Source: UBA11574 sp964591175
Lineage (GTDB): Bacteria; Desulfobacterota; Desulfobacteria; Desulfobacterales; UBA11574
DNA: 52,888 nucleotides
Assembly (NCBI GenBank): GCA_964591175.1
Contig: CAZQAF010000015.1
Span: forward strand, 1-52,888
Direction of reading: 5' to 3'
Shown: in pieces, positions 42,066 through 49,779 of the stretch
How the letters are laid out: each line of letters opens with the position of its first letter
How positions within the stretch are numbered: position 1 is the first letter of the stretch
Notes under the pieces: generated by a model
The model's input: only the letters and a program-made list of their open reading frames with translations
Told to the model about the DNA's origin: nothing
Databases searched by the model: none
Translations under genes and position numbers: made by a program

Positions 42066-43852
42066 TCTGTCCCTCCTTTTCCGGAAATGGGAACGCGGAC
42101 AATAACGCGCGTTCCCTTGTTGGGATGACCGATAAAATCAACTTTCCCGTTTAAGGGATAAAGGCGCTCCCGTATGCCCAGCAGTCCGAAGGATTGGGAA
42201 TCACCGATTTCAGTCTCGGTAATTCCACGGCCGTTGTCCGCGACTTCCAATGTCAGCGTATCCTTGCTCATTTCCAACCGGACGTCAACTTTGGTTGCGC
42301 CGGAATGGCGCATAATGTTGGTCAGAGCTTCTTGAAATATACGAAAAATCGCAGTCGACTGCTCTTTGGTCAAGTCGAGGTCGGAGACGCTGGAATAAAC
42401 ATAGCATCGCACACCGGTTCGCTTTTGAAATTCTTCGGCCTGCCATTCGATGGCGGATTCAAGACCGAAATCATCCAATATGACCGGTCGAAGTTCCGAT
42501 GATACGATGTGGAGCGTTTGCAGCGACGTGTCGATGACCTTGAACATGGCATCAATTTTATTCTGAACCTCCGGTTGATCCTGAATCATGTGCTTTTTCA
42601 GCCATGACAAATCCATTTTTAAGATCGTCAGCGATTGACCGAAATCGTCATGAATCTCTCGAGCGATTCGTGTCCTTTCCTGCTCGCGGACATCTTGCAG
42701 ATAGGATGCAAGATCCCGGAGCTGTTCTCTGGATCGTTCGAGCGCTTCTTTGGCCTCATATTCCCGGACTTCGCGCAGTTCCAGAGCAGCCGCCATGTCA
42801 TTAAAGACACGGGCCAAATGGCTGATCTCGTCACCGCCGCGAATGGGTCCGATGCGGGCGGCAAGATCACCCTCAGCAAGCATTCGACTGGCTTTTATGA
42901 TCATATTGACGCGTCTGAGAACCAGCGCGTCACCGGCCCACCATATAATAAGCACCGCCAATATTGCGATACATCCGAGCAAAATGATATTGCGGAAAAA
43001 AAACCGTTGGGAGGTCGCAAACGCGATTTTCTGAGGAATTTCCAGTGATATGTAGTGGCGGCGGATTTTCAGAGAGCTGGGCGACGGCGCAAAGGCATAA
43101 ATACGGGAAACACCGTCTTCCCCGGTGGTTTTTTTCACACCTGTTTTGTGTTTTAAGATCCACGCCAGCAGTGATCGATCGAAGTGTTCCTGTTCAATCC
43201 ATTTTTGCAAATGCGGTTTGTACGTAAAAATATCCCCGTCGTCATCGATTCGGATCAGTGTGGAACCTTGCGGCAATTGTTCAAAGAACTTATAGATCGA
43301 TCGATTGATCCAGTTCAGGGCTATCGCCGCAAAAACAGCAGCCTTCACCTGCCGGTGTTTATCCAGAACCGGCAACGCAAAATACAGTATGGGTTCCTGG
43401 GTGATCCGGTCGACCTTGTAGTCACCCATGGTAAAATTCTTCTCCTTCACACACCGGACAAACCATACCGGTTTTTCAGCTCCTTTGAAGGGAGGGACAC
43501 CGCGGGCACTGCTTAAAAGCTGCCCCTGGGGCGTTAAAACCCCTAAATCCACATACCCCTGGGATTGTTTAAGAAGATCAGCAAAGAAGCGCCTTGTTCT
43601 GTCGGATCGGGCTTCGTTTTGCAAAAGAAATTCTGATGCGACAATCAACAGATGGCGGGTTGCCTCCAGTTGTCGGTGTTCCTCATTGGCCGCGGAATGC
43701 GCAATCAGTATTGCATTATTTAAAATCACATTCGTTTCGATGCTTTTTTGCTCCTCAGCGCTATAAAACAACAGGACGCACACCGGTATGAATGCGGCCA
43801 AAACCAGCAAATATAGTCTTGTTCTAAGGCTTACCGCCGAAAATATCTTCAT
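42062..43852 (-). CDS. Membrane sensor histidine kinase (Cache-HAMP-HisKA_3-HATPase)
   Basis: A 596-residue kinase. TM1 spans about 10-31, a periplasmic Cache-like sensor about 32-285 (GYVDLGVLTPQGQLLSSARG is typical), and TM2 about 290-310 (IILLGCIAILAVLIIWW). A HAMP linker follows (VNMIIKASRMLAEGDLAARI), then the HisKA_3 dimerisation box REIHDDFGQSLTILKMDL with the phospho-accepting His, and the HATPase (NIMRHSGATKVDV, DNGRGI, GLLGIRERL). It is the partner of the NarL-type regulator encoded 3 bases into its end. The signal is unknown; Cache domains usually bind small extracellular ligands. Confidence 0.93.
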   Translation of the reverse strand: MKIFSAVSLRTRLYLLVLAAFIPVCVLLFYSAEEQKSIETNVILNNAILIAHSAANEEHRQLEATRHLLIVASEFLLQNEARSDRTRRFFADLLKQSQGYVDLGVLTPQGQLLSSARGVPPFKGAEKPVWFVRCVKEKNFTMGDYKVDRITQEPILYFALPVLDKHRQVKAAVFAAIALNWINRSIYKFFEQLPQGSTLIRIDDDGDIFTYKPHLQKWIEQEHFDRSLLAWILKHKTGVKKTTGEDGVSRIYAFAPSPSSLKIRRHYISLEIPQKIAFATSQRFFFRNIILLGCIAILAVLIIWWAGDALVLRRVNMIIKASRMLAEGDLAARIGPIRGGDEISHLARVFNDMAAALELREVREYEAKEALERSREQLRDLASYLQDVREQERTRIAREIHDDFGQSLTILKMDLSWLKKHMIQDQPEVQNKIDAMFKVIDTSLQTLHIVSSELRPVILDDFGLESAIEWQAEEFQKRTGVRCYVYSSVSDLDLTKEQSTAIFRIFQEALTNIMRHSGATKVDVRLEMSKDTLTLEVADNGRGITETEIGDSQSFGLLGIRERLYPLNGKVDFIGHPNKGTRVIVRVPISGKGGTE

Positions 43853-44014
43853 GGATGTTCACCACTTCGATTCCTGCAAAACAATATATTAATATCTGAA
43901 TTTTTCACATACTCGTATCAAACAGTTACACATTTTAAAATAATTATTTTCCGGTCTTCGATAGAAGGTTTTAACAAACATTTTTCTGAAATGATTGGAG
44001 AGCGATCCGATAAT

Positions 44015-44485
44015 CTATCCCACGATATATGTTCCGGTGCCGACGGCGATTAAAATTTCCTGATCGTTGTACAGCGCCATTCGGGTGACACTAACCCGCC
44101 TGCCGGCCCGCATGATGGCGCCCGTCGAAACAAAATAATTTCCTTTACCCGGTCTCAGAAAGTCGACGCGAAGATCGATGGTGCCGATTTTCGTCAAACT
44201 TTTACCGATCTCTTCGGCCGTACGTCCGGCCATTTTCTGAAGGACACCCAAAGAAGCGGTTAGTCCGCCAGTGGTATCCAAAACCGAAGAAATCACACCG
44301 CCGTGAAGAATCCCCTGAACGAAATTTCCGATAAACGCGTCTTTCATCTCGAACTTAATACGCACATCGTCTAACTCTAACGATTCAATCTTAAGACCCA
44401 AAACCTTGTTAAAGGGAATTTTGTCTTCATACAACTTGCGCAGCATTTGCATGCGATCATCACGATCCGTTGTTTTGTCGGGCAT
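44015..44485 (-). CDS. PaaI-family hotdog thioesterase
   Basis: A 156-residue hotdog-fold protein. I chose the ATG at 44485 (AGAGGAA upstream). The PaaI signature is clear: FVQGILHGGVISSVLDTTGGLTA in parts, where HGG and the downstream Asp are catalytic in the family, and TIDLRVDFLRPGKG. It hydrolyses acyl- or aryl-CoA thioesters, freeing CoA. It stands alone between the kinase and the EFR1 gene. It may belong functionally with the acyl-CoA enzymes elsewhere in the window. Confidence 0.9.
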   Translation of the reverse strand: MPDKTTDRDDRMQMLRKLYEDKIPFNKVLGLKIESLELDDVRIKFEMKDAFIGNFVQGILHGGVISSVLDTTGGLTASLGVLQKMAGRTAEEIGKSLTKIGTIDLRVDFLRPGKGNYFVSTGAIMRAGRRVSVTRMALYNDQEILIAVGTGTYIVG

Positions 44486-44558
44486 AATAAAATTCCTCTT
44501 TTTCTTTTTGCACGGTAAAGCGCAGATAAGACATCTCGGCATAAAAGACAGGAACACT

Positions 44559-44580
44559 GTGTCCATTTATGAATGGACAC
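44559..44580. repeat. 8-bp perfect palindrome GTGTCCAT
   Basis: GTGTCCAT (44559-44566) and ATGGACAC (44573-44580) are inverted around six bases in the leader of the thioesterase gene. The same word GTGTCCAT opens structured repeat copy 1 at 13462, so this may be an end remnant of the same element family. Confidence 0.5.
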
Positions 44581-44635
44581 TTAATAAAACCCTAACTGAG
44601 CGAAAGTCAAGGCTTGCCCGCCTCTGGCTGTGATG

Positions 44636-44708
44636 CCCCAGATCCAAGGCGTCCGAGGGTGAAGCTGTAGTCATCTACCGCGAGCCCTCGGCAACGAAGG
44701 AGATGGGG
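44636..44708. repeat. Structured intergenic repeat, copy 4 (divergent, GC-rich)
   Basis: The outer arms are CCCCA (44636-44640) and TGGGG (44704-44708); the middle arms CCGAGGG (44653-44659) and CCCTCGG (44685-44691); the apical arm GTAG (44667-44670) and CTAC (44675-44678). The order CAAGGC, stem, small hairpin, CGAG, stem, CAACG-AAGGAGAT matches copies 1 and 3, with different stem sequences that keep pairing. Compensated stems suggest the structure matters. Confidence 0.6.
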
Positions 44709-44729
44709 TATCATCGGCTTTCCCGTCGG

Positions 44730-44867
44730 GTAAACAAAACCGATTTAAAACTGCAAAATTCATATCTTAATGTTAGTTGAGATATTAAAAACTGTTCAAA
44801 TTATCAAATTTTTGAATTATATTAGCATATTATAATCCCTATCGGTTTTGTTTACGCTCAGATAGGG
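44730..44867. repeat. Inverted pair of the GTAAACAAAACCGAT repeat
   Basis: GTAAACAAAACCGAT at 44730-44744 is exactly inverted at 44841-44855, enclosing about 96 AT-rich bases. The right copy extends as CCCTATCGGTTTTGTTTACGCTCA (44837-44860, read in two parts) and overlaps the stop codon of the EFR1 gene. It also forms a CCCTAT/ATAGGG hairpin (44837-44842, 44862-44867). The same sequence flanks the DUF3786 gene at 51863-51894 and 52732-52763. Confidence 0.75.
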
Positions 44868-45715
44868 TAAAATATCTGTGAATAAGGCCGCTCGGAAAAA
44901 TAAGCCGCTCTGTCTCTGATTCGCTGCCAAATGCCCGACAGGTCGGCGATGATTGCCTCTTCCGGACATTTCCTCATACAATTAAAACAAAAAACACACC
45001 CATCGTCGAATTCCGGGTACGGCGTAAACCTAACGGCATCCGTTGGGCAGACTTCCGAACATACCCGGCATTGATTGCAAAGCCCGGTATCAATTTTTCG
45101 TTCCGGCAAATGCGCTTTGGCGGTTTGAAGGCCGGTTTTTTCCATTTCTTCATGATCCGCCTTTGTCTGATACGCCAATTCGGAAAGGTTTATACCCTTG
45201 GGATTTACTTCGTGAAGTTTTCGGTGAACATGATTTGCAAGCGCCTCAATCATATGGTCGTCGCCGGTATCCGGATGCCCCTTCCCCAATGGATTTTCAA
45301 GCGTCCACATCAAGGAATGGACGGCCAGGATCTTGGCGGCGCCGAGAAGCGCGGCCTTTTTGTGGATTAATTCTTTACCCATTTCATATAGGGAAATACC
45401 GCTGCAAGCCCCGCCCCAGGTCACAAAAGGAACGGCGAACATGCCGGGATTCTCTTTGATCCCGGCAATGCATTCCATCACCTGCGGAACTGCATGGGAA
45501 GCATATACCGGAGAACCGATAAACAGACAACTTTTACCTTCCGCGTTTTCCATCCGCCGCGAAATTGTCACGGCAATATCACCGTGAGATTCGGCAAGGT
45601 CAAACACAGATACCTCGGCATCCAGCGTCTGGAACTGTTTTTCGATAACCTTTGCGACATGCCGGGTAGACCCGGCCGGCGAAAAATACGCAATGAAAAC
45701 GTTTTCTTTTTTCAA
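44858..45715 (-). CDS. EFR1-type flavodoxin-ferredoxin fusion
   Basis: A 285-residue protein. Residues 1 to about 165 are a flavodoxin-like domain (FIAYFSPAGSTRHVAKVIE holds the FMN phosphate loop; FIGSPVYASHAVPQV and WGGACSG follow). Residues about 215-265 carry two 4Fe-4S motifs, CNQCRVCSEVCPTDA and CVFCFNCMRKCPEEA. This EFR1 layout serves low-potential electron transfer in anaerobes. The start is TTG at 45715, only 2 bases after the stop of the selenoprotein gene, so the two form one operon and may exchange electrons. Confidence 0.9.
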   Translation of the reverse strand: MKKENVFIAYFSPAGSTRHVAKVIEKQFQTLDAEVSVFDLAESHGDIAVTISRRMENAEGKSCLFIGSPVYASHAVPQVMECIAGIKENPGMFAVPFVTWGGACSGISLYEMGKELIHKKAALLGAAKILAVHSLMWTLENPLGKGHPDTGDDHMIEALANHVHRKLHEVNPKGINLSELAYQTKADHEEMEKTGLQTAKAHLPERKIDTGLCNQCRVCSEVCPTDAVRFTPYPEFDDGCVFCFNCMRKCPEEAIIADLSGIWQRIRDRAAYFSERPYSQIFYPI

Positions 45716-45717
45716 AA

Positions 45718-46080
45718 TTATTTTTCCATCCTTTCTTCATCCATTTCAATGTCTTCTAAAATTTTGAAAACATATCTGGCCGGCCAATCCGCAACGGACC
45801 CGCACAAGGCGACTGAAACGGCAACCGCTTCCAATATTTCCTGACGACTTGCACCTAAGCCAACAGCACTGCTGACATGATATTCAATTCAGCCGTAGCA
45901 GGCGTTGGATATACTGATTCCAAGAGCAATGAGCTCTTTGTATTTTCGTGCAAGCTCGCCGCTTTCGAGGGCTTGCATTTCAATTCTATCCATATCCTGA
46001 AATGTTTTGATGCCGCTTTGCTGCATTTGCAAATAATACTTTTGCCTCAATTTTCTGATTTCATCCGTGTCGATAAACAT
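45718..46080 (-). CDS. AhpD/carboxymuconolactone decarboxylase-like selenoprotein (CxxU)
   Basis: A 120-residue helical AhpD-like protein read through one in-frame TGA (45891-45889). The motif before and after is NACYG-TGA-IEYHV, where the family has CxxC followed by xxxHV. The TGA therefore stands exactly at the second redox cysteine, giving Cys61-Tyr-Gly-Sec64. The rest matches the family (GLGASRQEILEAVAVSVALC). GGAGGG before the ATG at 46080 supports the start, and the stop is the TAA at 45718. Such proteins are thiol peroxidase partners or thioredoxin-like reductants. A pseudogene with a point mutation is the alternative, but a fitting SECIS-like hairpin and full conservation downstream argue against it. 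Confidence 0.82.
45859..45891 (-). promoter_or_regulatory. Candidate bacterial SECIS element after the in-frame TGA
   Basis: Starting 12 bases after the TGA, GTCAGCA (45876-45870) pairs with TGTTGGC (45865-45859), including G-U pairs, around the four-base loop GTGC. The loop begins about 20 bases past the TGA and carries a GU, as bacterial SECIS loops do. It would recruit SelB and tRNA-Sec. Confidence 0.6.
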
Positions 46081-46137
46081 TTTCCCTCCGTTTTTCATCA
46101 TCAGGTTAGGGGTTAGATAGAATTGATGCTTTCGCAT

Positions 46138-46786
46138 CAGTCGGTCCGGAAAACAACGCCGGTTATTTGCTTTGTATTATCAAGGTTGCGGTTAATTCCG
46201 TCAAATGTTTTTCTTCTTTAATTGTTGACGTTTTTTTAAAGGCCACTCGTTGATGGCGGGTCAAGCCCCATATAAACGCTTTACTAAATTTTTGGAGAAA
46301 ATTACTTGACAAGCTATCATACGAAGAGCATGCTTATATAAACTTACTTGTTTAAGTTTCGCACCCTTAGATAGCTAAAAAGCCTCCTCGTCCGCCCACG
46401 GTTGGTTTTAGATACCGCGGGGTGGATGATCCCGCAGGCAAAAGGCCCGCCCAATGGCGGGACTAAGATAAGATGTTTCTCTGGTGCATTATCGTACGGC
46501 GCCAAAATTCACCCTGACGCCTTTTTTAAAATTAATTTAAATCTGTGATGGTTACTTTTTCTTGGCGCCTTTTCTCGGGCTCAAGAAGCTTCTTTCAAAA
46601 TTCACCATCGTTTTTGCGGATTTTACGTTGATCCCGCGATCCGGCGCGAGAGATCTGCTAAATTTATTGGCTGTTTCCGCCATACAACCGACGGACAAGG
46701 ATGGAAAGTGAGGGTGCAAAAATTGTGAGTTTTCTGAAAATAGTAAATTTTTATCTGTAATCAACATCATTTAAGGAGCTTTTGGT
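46138..46786. other. Long intergenic region with tandem GC hairpins
   Basis: About 650 bases (from 46081 if the leader is counted) without a convincing gene. A frame at 46552-46770 on the minus strand has no ribosome site. Two hairpins stand side by side: GCGGG/CCCGC (46417-46421, 46431-46435) and CCCGCC/GGCGGG (46446-46451, 46456-46461). On the minus strand the second is followed by CCTTTTG, so it could end a minus-strand transcript or a small RNA. TTGACA occurs at 46306-46311 but without a well-spaced -10. Confidence 0.5.
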
Positions 46787-48121
46787 ATGAGCGATGACAC
46801 AGCCTATCGGGATTTTCTAAATGAAAAATTTGATGTCGGGCAACTGTTCGATAAGCCGGAGCCTTTAGCGGGCGTAAGGGTCTTGGAGGTCTGCTATGTG
46901 GTCCTCGGTCCTGCAGCATGCGATTATCTGGCGGAATTCGGCGCCGAGGTGATCAAGTTCGAGGGGCAAAAAGGAGACCAGATGCGATTTGTAACGCCCT
47001 ATGCCTATTTTTGGCAAAACATGTCTCCCGGCCTCGAAATCGAAAATCATAATAAATACTGGGTGGGCATGCACCTGGGCCACCCCCAGGGAAAGGAGCT
47101 ATTCCTTGAACTGGTGAAAAAATCCGATGTGGTGGTGGACAACCTCACCCCGGGCCGAATGGCGGAGTGGGGCTTGAGCTACCGGGAACTGAGCCGGATC
47201 AACCCGGGTATCATCCAGTTGCATGTTTCCGGATATGGCAGCTGGGGACCCTGGACCGGAAGAACTTCTTACGATGCCGTGGCGCAGAGCATGGGCGCCC
47301 TGTCGCCCATTACCGGGTTCGAGGACCGGGGGCCGATCAAATCAGGCGTATGGATTGCCGACTGGATCACCGGTCTGATGTGCGCCGTGGCCGTTATGGC
47401 GGCCTTGAACTACCGGGAGAGAACGGGTGAAGGCCAGTTCATCGACTATATGCAGGTAGAAAACGTCATCCGGTGGCTTGATTGGACATGGCTTTACACC
47501 TTCAAAACCGGTGAAGACCGGAAACGATCCGGCAACCGCGACCTTGCCGTCTGTCCCTCCGACCTGTTCGAATGCAGCGACGGTTGGGTGGCTGTGGCGG
47601 CTTTCAGCGAGGAGGAATTCCGCGGTTTGTGCGGCGTCATGGATCGATTGGACCTTTATGAGAAATATGCCGATCCATTGGAACGACTGAAGGATGAAAA
47701 TGCCCGCAAAATTCTCGAGGCAATCTCGCAGTGGACCGCCTCGAAAAAGGTGGCAGAGATCGAAGCGTATGGCAACCGAAACGGTTTCGCCGCTTCCCGG
47801 GTTTTGACCGCCGCCGATGCTTATAACAGCGAGCACTGCCGGCAAAGAGGCGCCATCCAGGAATACGAAGACCCCGTCTATGGCACGATGAGGCAGGAAT
47901 GCTATCCGCCACGCATGAGCGAAACACCCAGCCGGGTGAAATGGAGCAGTCGTCCGGTAGGATTCGACAACCGTTATGTTTTTCAAAAAATTTTGGGTCT
48001 GTCCCTGGAAAAGATCAAACAGCTGGAGTTCGAAAAAGTTATCTTCCAGTGGAATCCGGATGTCCCTTCCCAGTGTCCGCCGCCGGATTGGGACGGCAAA
48101 AGCGGTCTGAAGCTGCCCTAG
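46787..48121 (+). CDS. Family III CoA-transferase (CaiB/BbsE/F-like), first subunit
   Basis: A 444-residue CaiB/BaiF-type CoA-transferase. Signatures are LAGVRVLEVCYVVLGPAACDYLAEFGAEVIKFE in parts, VVVDNLTPGRMAEWGLSY, and Asp163 in TSYDAVAQSMGAL, the residue that carries the acyl-anhydride intermediate in this family. It moves CoA between carboxylic acids. The ribosome site AAGGAG is 8 bases upstream. A second related gene follows after 181 bp, suggesting a heteromeric enzyme like benzylsuccinate CoA-transferase BbsEF, with an acyl-CoA ligase next. The substrate is not determined. Confidence 0.9.
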   Translation: MSDDTAYRDFLNEKFDVGQLFDKPEPLAGVRVLEVCYVVLGPAACDYLAEFGAEVIKFEGQKGDQMRFVTPYAYFWQNMSPGLEIENHNKYWVGMHLGHPQGKELFLELVKKSDVVVDNLTPGRMAEWGLSYRELSRINPGIIQLHVSGYGSWGPWTGRTSYDAVAQSMGALSPITGFEDRGPIKSGVWIADWITGLMCAVAVMAALNYRERTGEGQFIDYMQVENVIRWLDWTWLYTFKTGEDRKRSGNRDLAVCPSDLFECSDGWVAVAAFSEEEFRGLCGVMDRLDLYEKYADPLERLKDENARKILEAISQWTASKKVAEIEAYGNRNGFAASRVLTAADAYNSEHCRQRGAIQEYEDPVYGTMRQECYPPRMSETPSRVKWSSRPVGFDNRYVFQKILGLSLEKIKQLEFEKVIFQWNPDVPSQCPPPDWDGKSGLKLP

Positions 48122-48138
48122 CGGTAATTTGCAGAAGG

Positions 48139-48272
48139 GGTTTCAAAACCTTCAATCGGGTTCAAGGTCAAGGCGGACTGAGGCGGCCATCCGCAGGAAT
48201 ATCGAAAATAATTCGAGGATTTAACGTCTCAGTCCAACACAGAGATTGAGTCCGAGGGGAGGTTTTGAAACC
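48139..48272. repeat. Structured palindromic intergenic repeat, copy 3
   Basis: The ends GGTTTCAAAACCT (48139-48151) and AGGTTTTGAAACC (48260-48272) are a perfect 13-bp inverted repeat. The inner arms GGACTGAG (48175-48182) and CTCAGTCC (48228-48235) pair perfectly. The words GTTCAAGGTCAAGGC, GCAGGAATA, CGAGGATT and AACACAGAGATTG align with copy 1. It fills almost all of the gap between the two CoA-transferase genes. Confidence 0.78.
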
Positions 48273-48302
48273 ACTTCTAATAGATTTTCCGGGAGGAATA
48301 AT

Positions 48303-49655
48303 ATGGAAGACGAAAAAATTGTTGGTTTGGCAATAAATCAGGAATTCGCCCGATGGGCGCACCGGGAAACTTACCCCCCGGACACTTACAAAAAAAAGGA
48401 AGCCCTAGACGACACCTTGGTGCTCGACGTCAGCCACGGCAGTTTTGCCGGTCTTTTTGCTTCCTCGATTCTCTCCGAGATGGGCGCCGAAGTAATTCGC
48501 ATTGAGCCCCCCTGCGGAGATTTGGCCAGGAAGATGTCCCCTTACGGTATGATGATTAAGGATTCCGGTCTGGCCTACCTGGTCGAGGCCAGAAATAAAT
48601 TTCACGTCACCCTGGACCTCACCAGAGAAGAAGGCCGCGAGATTTTTTCCAGATTCTCGGCCAAGGCCGCGATAATTATCGAGACGTTCAAACCGGGCTA
48701 CCTGGATGGGCTGGGAATCGGTTACCGGCAACTCAGCGCAAAAAATCCGGGCTTGATCTATTGTGCAATCCATAGCTACGGCCAATTCGGGAAAGACGCC
48801 ATCAGCAGCGCCAATCAACCGGACTATGACATCGTCGATCAAGCCAGGGGCGTCATCATGTCCATTACCGGAGAACCGGATCTCGATCCGAAAATCGCGC
48901 CCGAGTATAAACGTCCGTTGAAACATGGCAACTGGATGGGATGGTATGCCGGTGGTGCCTGGGCCGCCTTTAGTCTGCTCACGGCGATGTTTCACCGGAG
49001 AAAGACCGGTAAAGGTCAATTTATCGATTGCGCCCCCCCGGAAGGGCTCATGTCCATTGCCAACTATGCCATCCAGTACTTCCATATGTCCGGTGAGCAA
49101 ATGCCGAGAGCCGGGAACTACGACTATGCCGTTTTTCCCTACACATACGTCAAGTGCAAAGATGGCTACACCTTCATCTCCGGATTCACCGATCCCAACT
49201 GGGCGGCACTTTGTGAAATCATAAACCGTCCGGATCTGCAGCAACAATTTCCAACCATCGCAGAACGTCTCACGCCTGAAAATCAACCTAAGATTCAACA
49301 TGAAATTGAAACGTTTACCGAGAAATACACGGCAGATGAAATTCAGAATATGGTTTACCAGTACAGCAAACGTGAAGATAAGAAAGGTACGGTGGTTACC
49401 GGACGTCTGGAAAACCCCCGGGATGTTTTACAAAGGGAACACTGGCAGGAGAGGAAGACCTTCATCAAATGGAAAGACCCGTATTACGGTGAACTGTTAA
49501 TCCAAAATTCCTCGTTCAAAGCCATGACCAAAACACCGGGCCGCGTGAAGTGGATCTGCCGACCCATCGGTGCAGACAACGAGTTCATCTATCAAAAATA
49601 TCTGGGAATGGGCCGCAGCCGGCTCGAGGAACTGAAAAAACATGGCGTGATGTGA
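48303..49655 (+). CDS. Family III CoA-transferase (CaiB/BbsE/F-like), second subunit
   Basis: A 450-residue CaiB/BaiF-family protein, homologous to but clearly diverged from the preceding one. I chose the ATG at 48303 behind GGGAGGA. It has LVLDVSHGSFAGLFASSILSEMGAEVIRIEPP in parts, IIIETFKPGYLDGLGIGY, and Asp176 in PDYDIVDQARGV as the likely catalytic aspartate. Keeping the aspartate in both genes is compatible with two active subunits or two enzymes. It is 124 bp upstream of an acyl-CoA ligase gene; the three may activate one carboxylic acid. Confidence 0.9.
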   Translation: MEDEKIVGLAINQEFARWAHRETYPPDTYKKKEALDDTLVLDVSHGSFAGLFASSILSEMGAEVIRIEPPCGDLARKMSPYGMMIKDSGLAYLVEARNKFHVTLDLTREEGREIFSRFSAKAAIIIETFKPGYLDGLGIGYRQLSAKNPGLIYCAIHSYGQFGKDAISSANQPDYDIVDQARGVIMSITGEPDLDPKIAPEYKRPLKHGNWMGWYAGGAWAAFSLLTAMFHRRKTGKGQFIDCAPPEGLMSIANYAIQYFHMSGEQMPRAGNYDYAVFPYTYVKCKDGYTFISGFTDPNWAALCEIINRPDLQQQFPTIAERLTPENQPKIQHEIETFTEKYTADEIQNMVYQYSKREDKKGTVVTGRLENPRDVLQREHWQERKTFIKWKDPYYGELLIQNSSFKAMTKTPGRVKWICRPIGADNEFIYQKYLGMGRSRLEELKKHGVM

Positions 49656-49779
49656 TTCGGGCGCGATTTGTCAGACACGCCTGCGCTTCACAGGCCGGCA
49701 AATGCCCTGCCGGGCACGGATGTGCGCGGTCCGGGCATGCGACTTCAGTTCGATTTTAACCAATGAAAGGAAAAGAATT

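Noticed and set aside
44636..44708. Possible tRNA or tmRNA-like fold
   Set aside because: The arms do not fit a cloverleaf with anticodon and CCA end; the layout instead matches the other structured repeats.
46552..46770. 72-codon minus-strand frame ahead of the first CoA-transferase gene
   Set aside because: No ribosome site, no family features, and its start abuts the leader of the plus-strand gene; likely chance.
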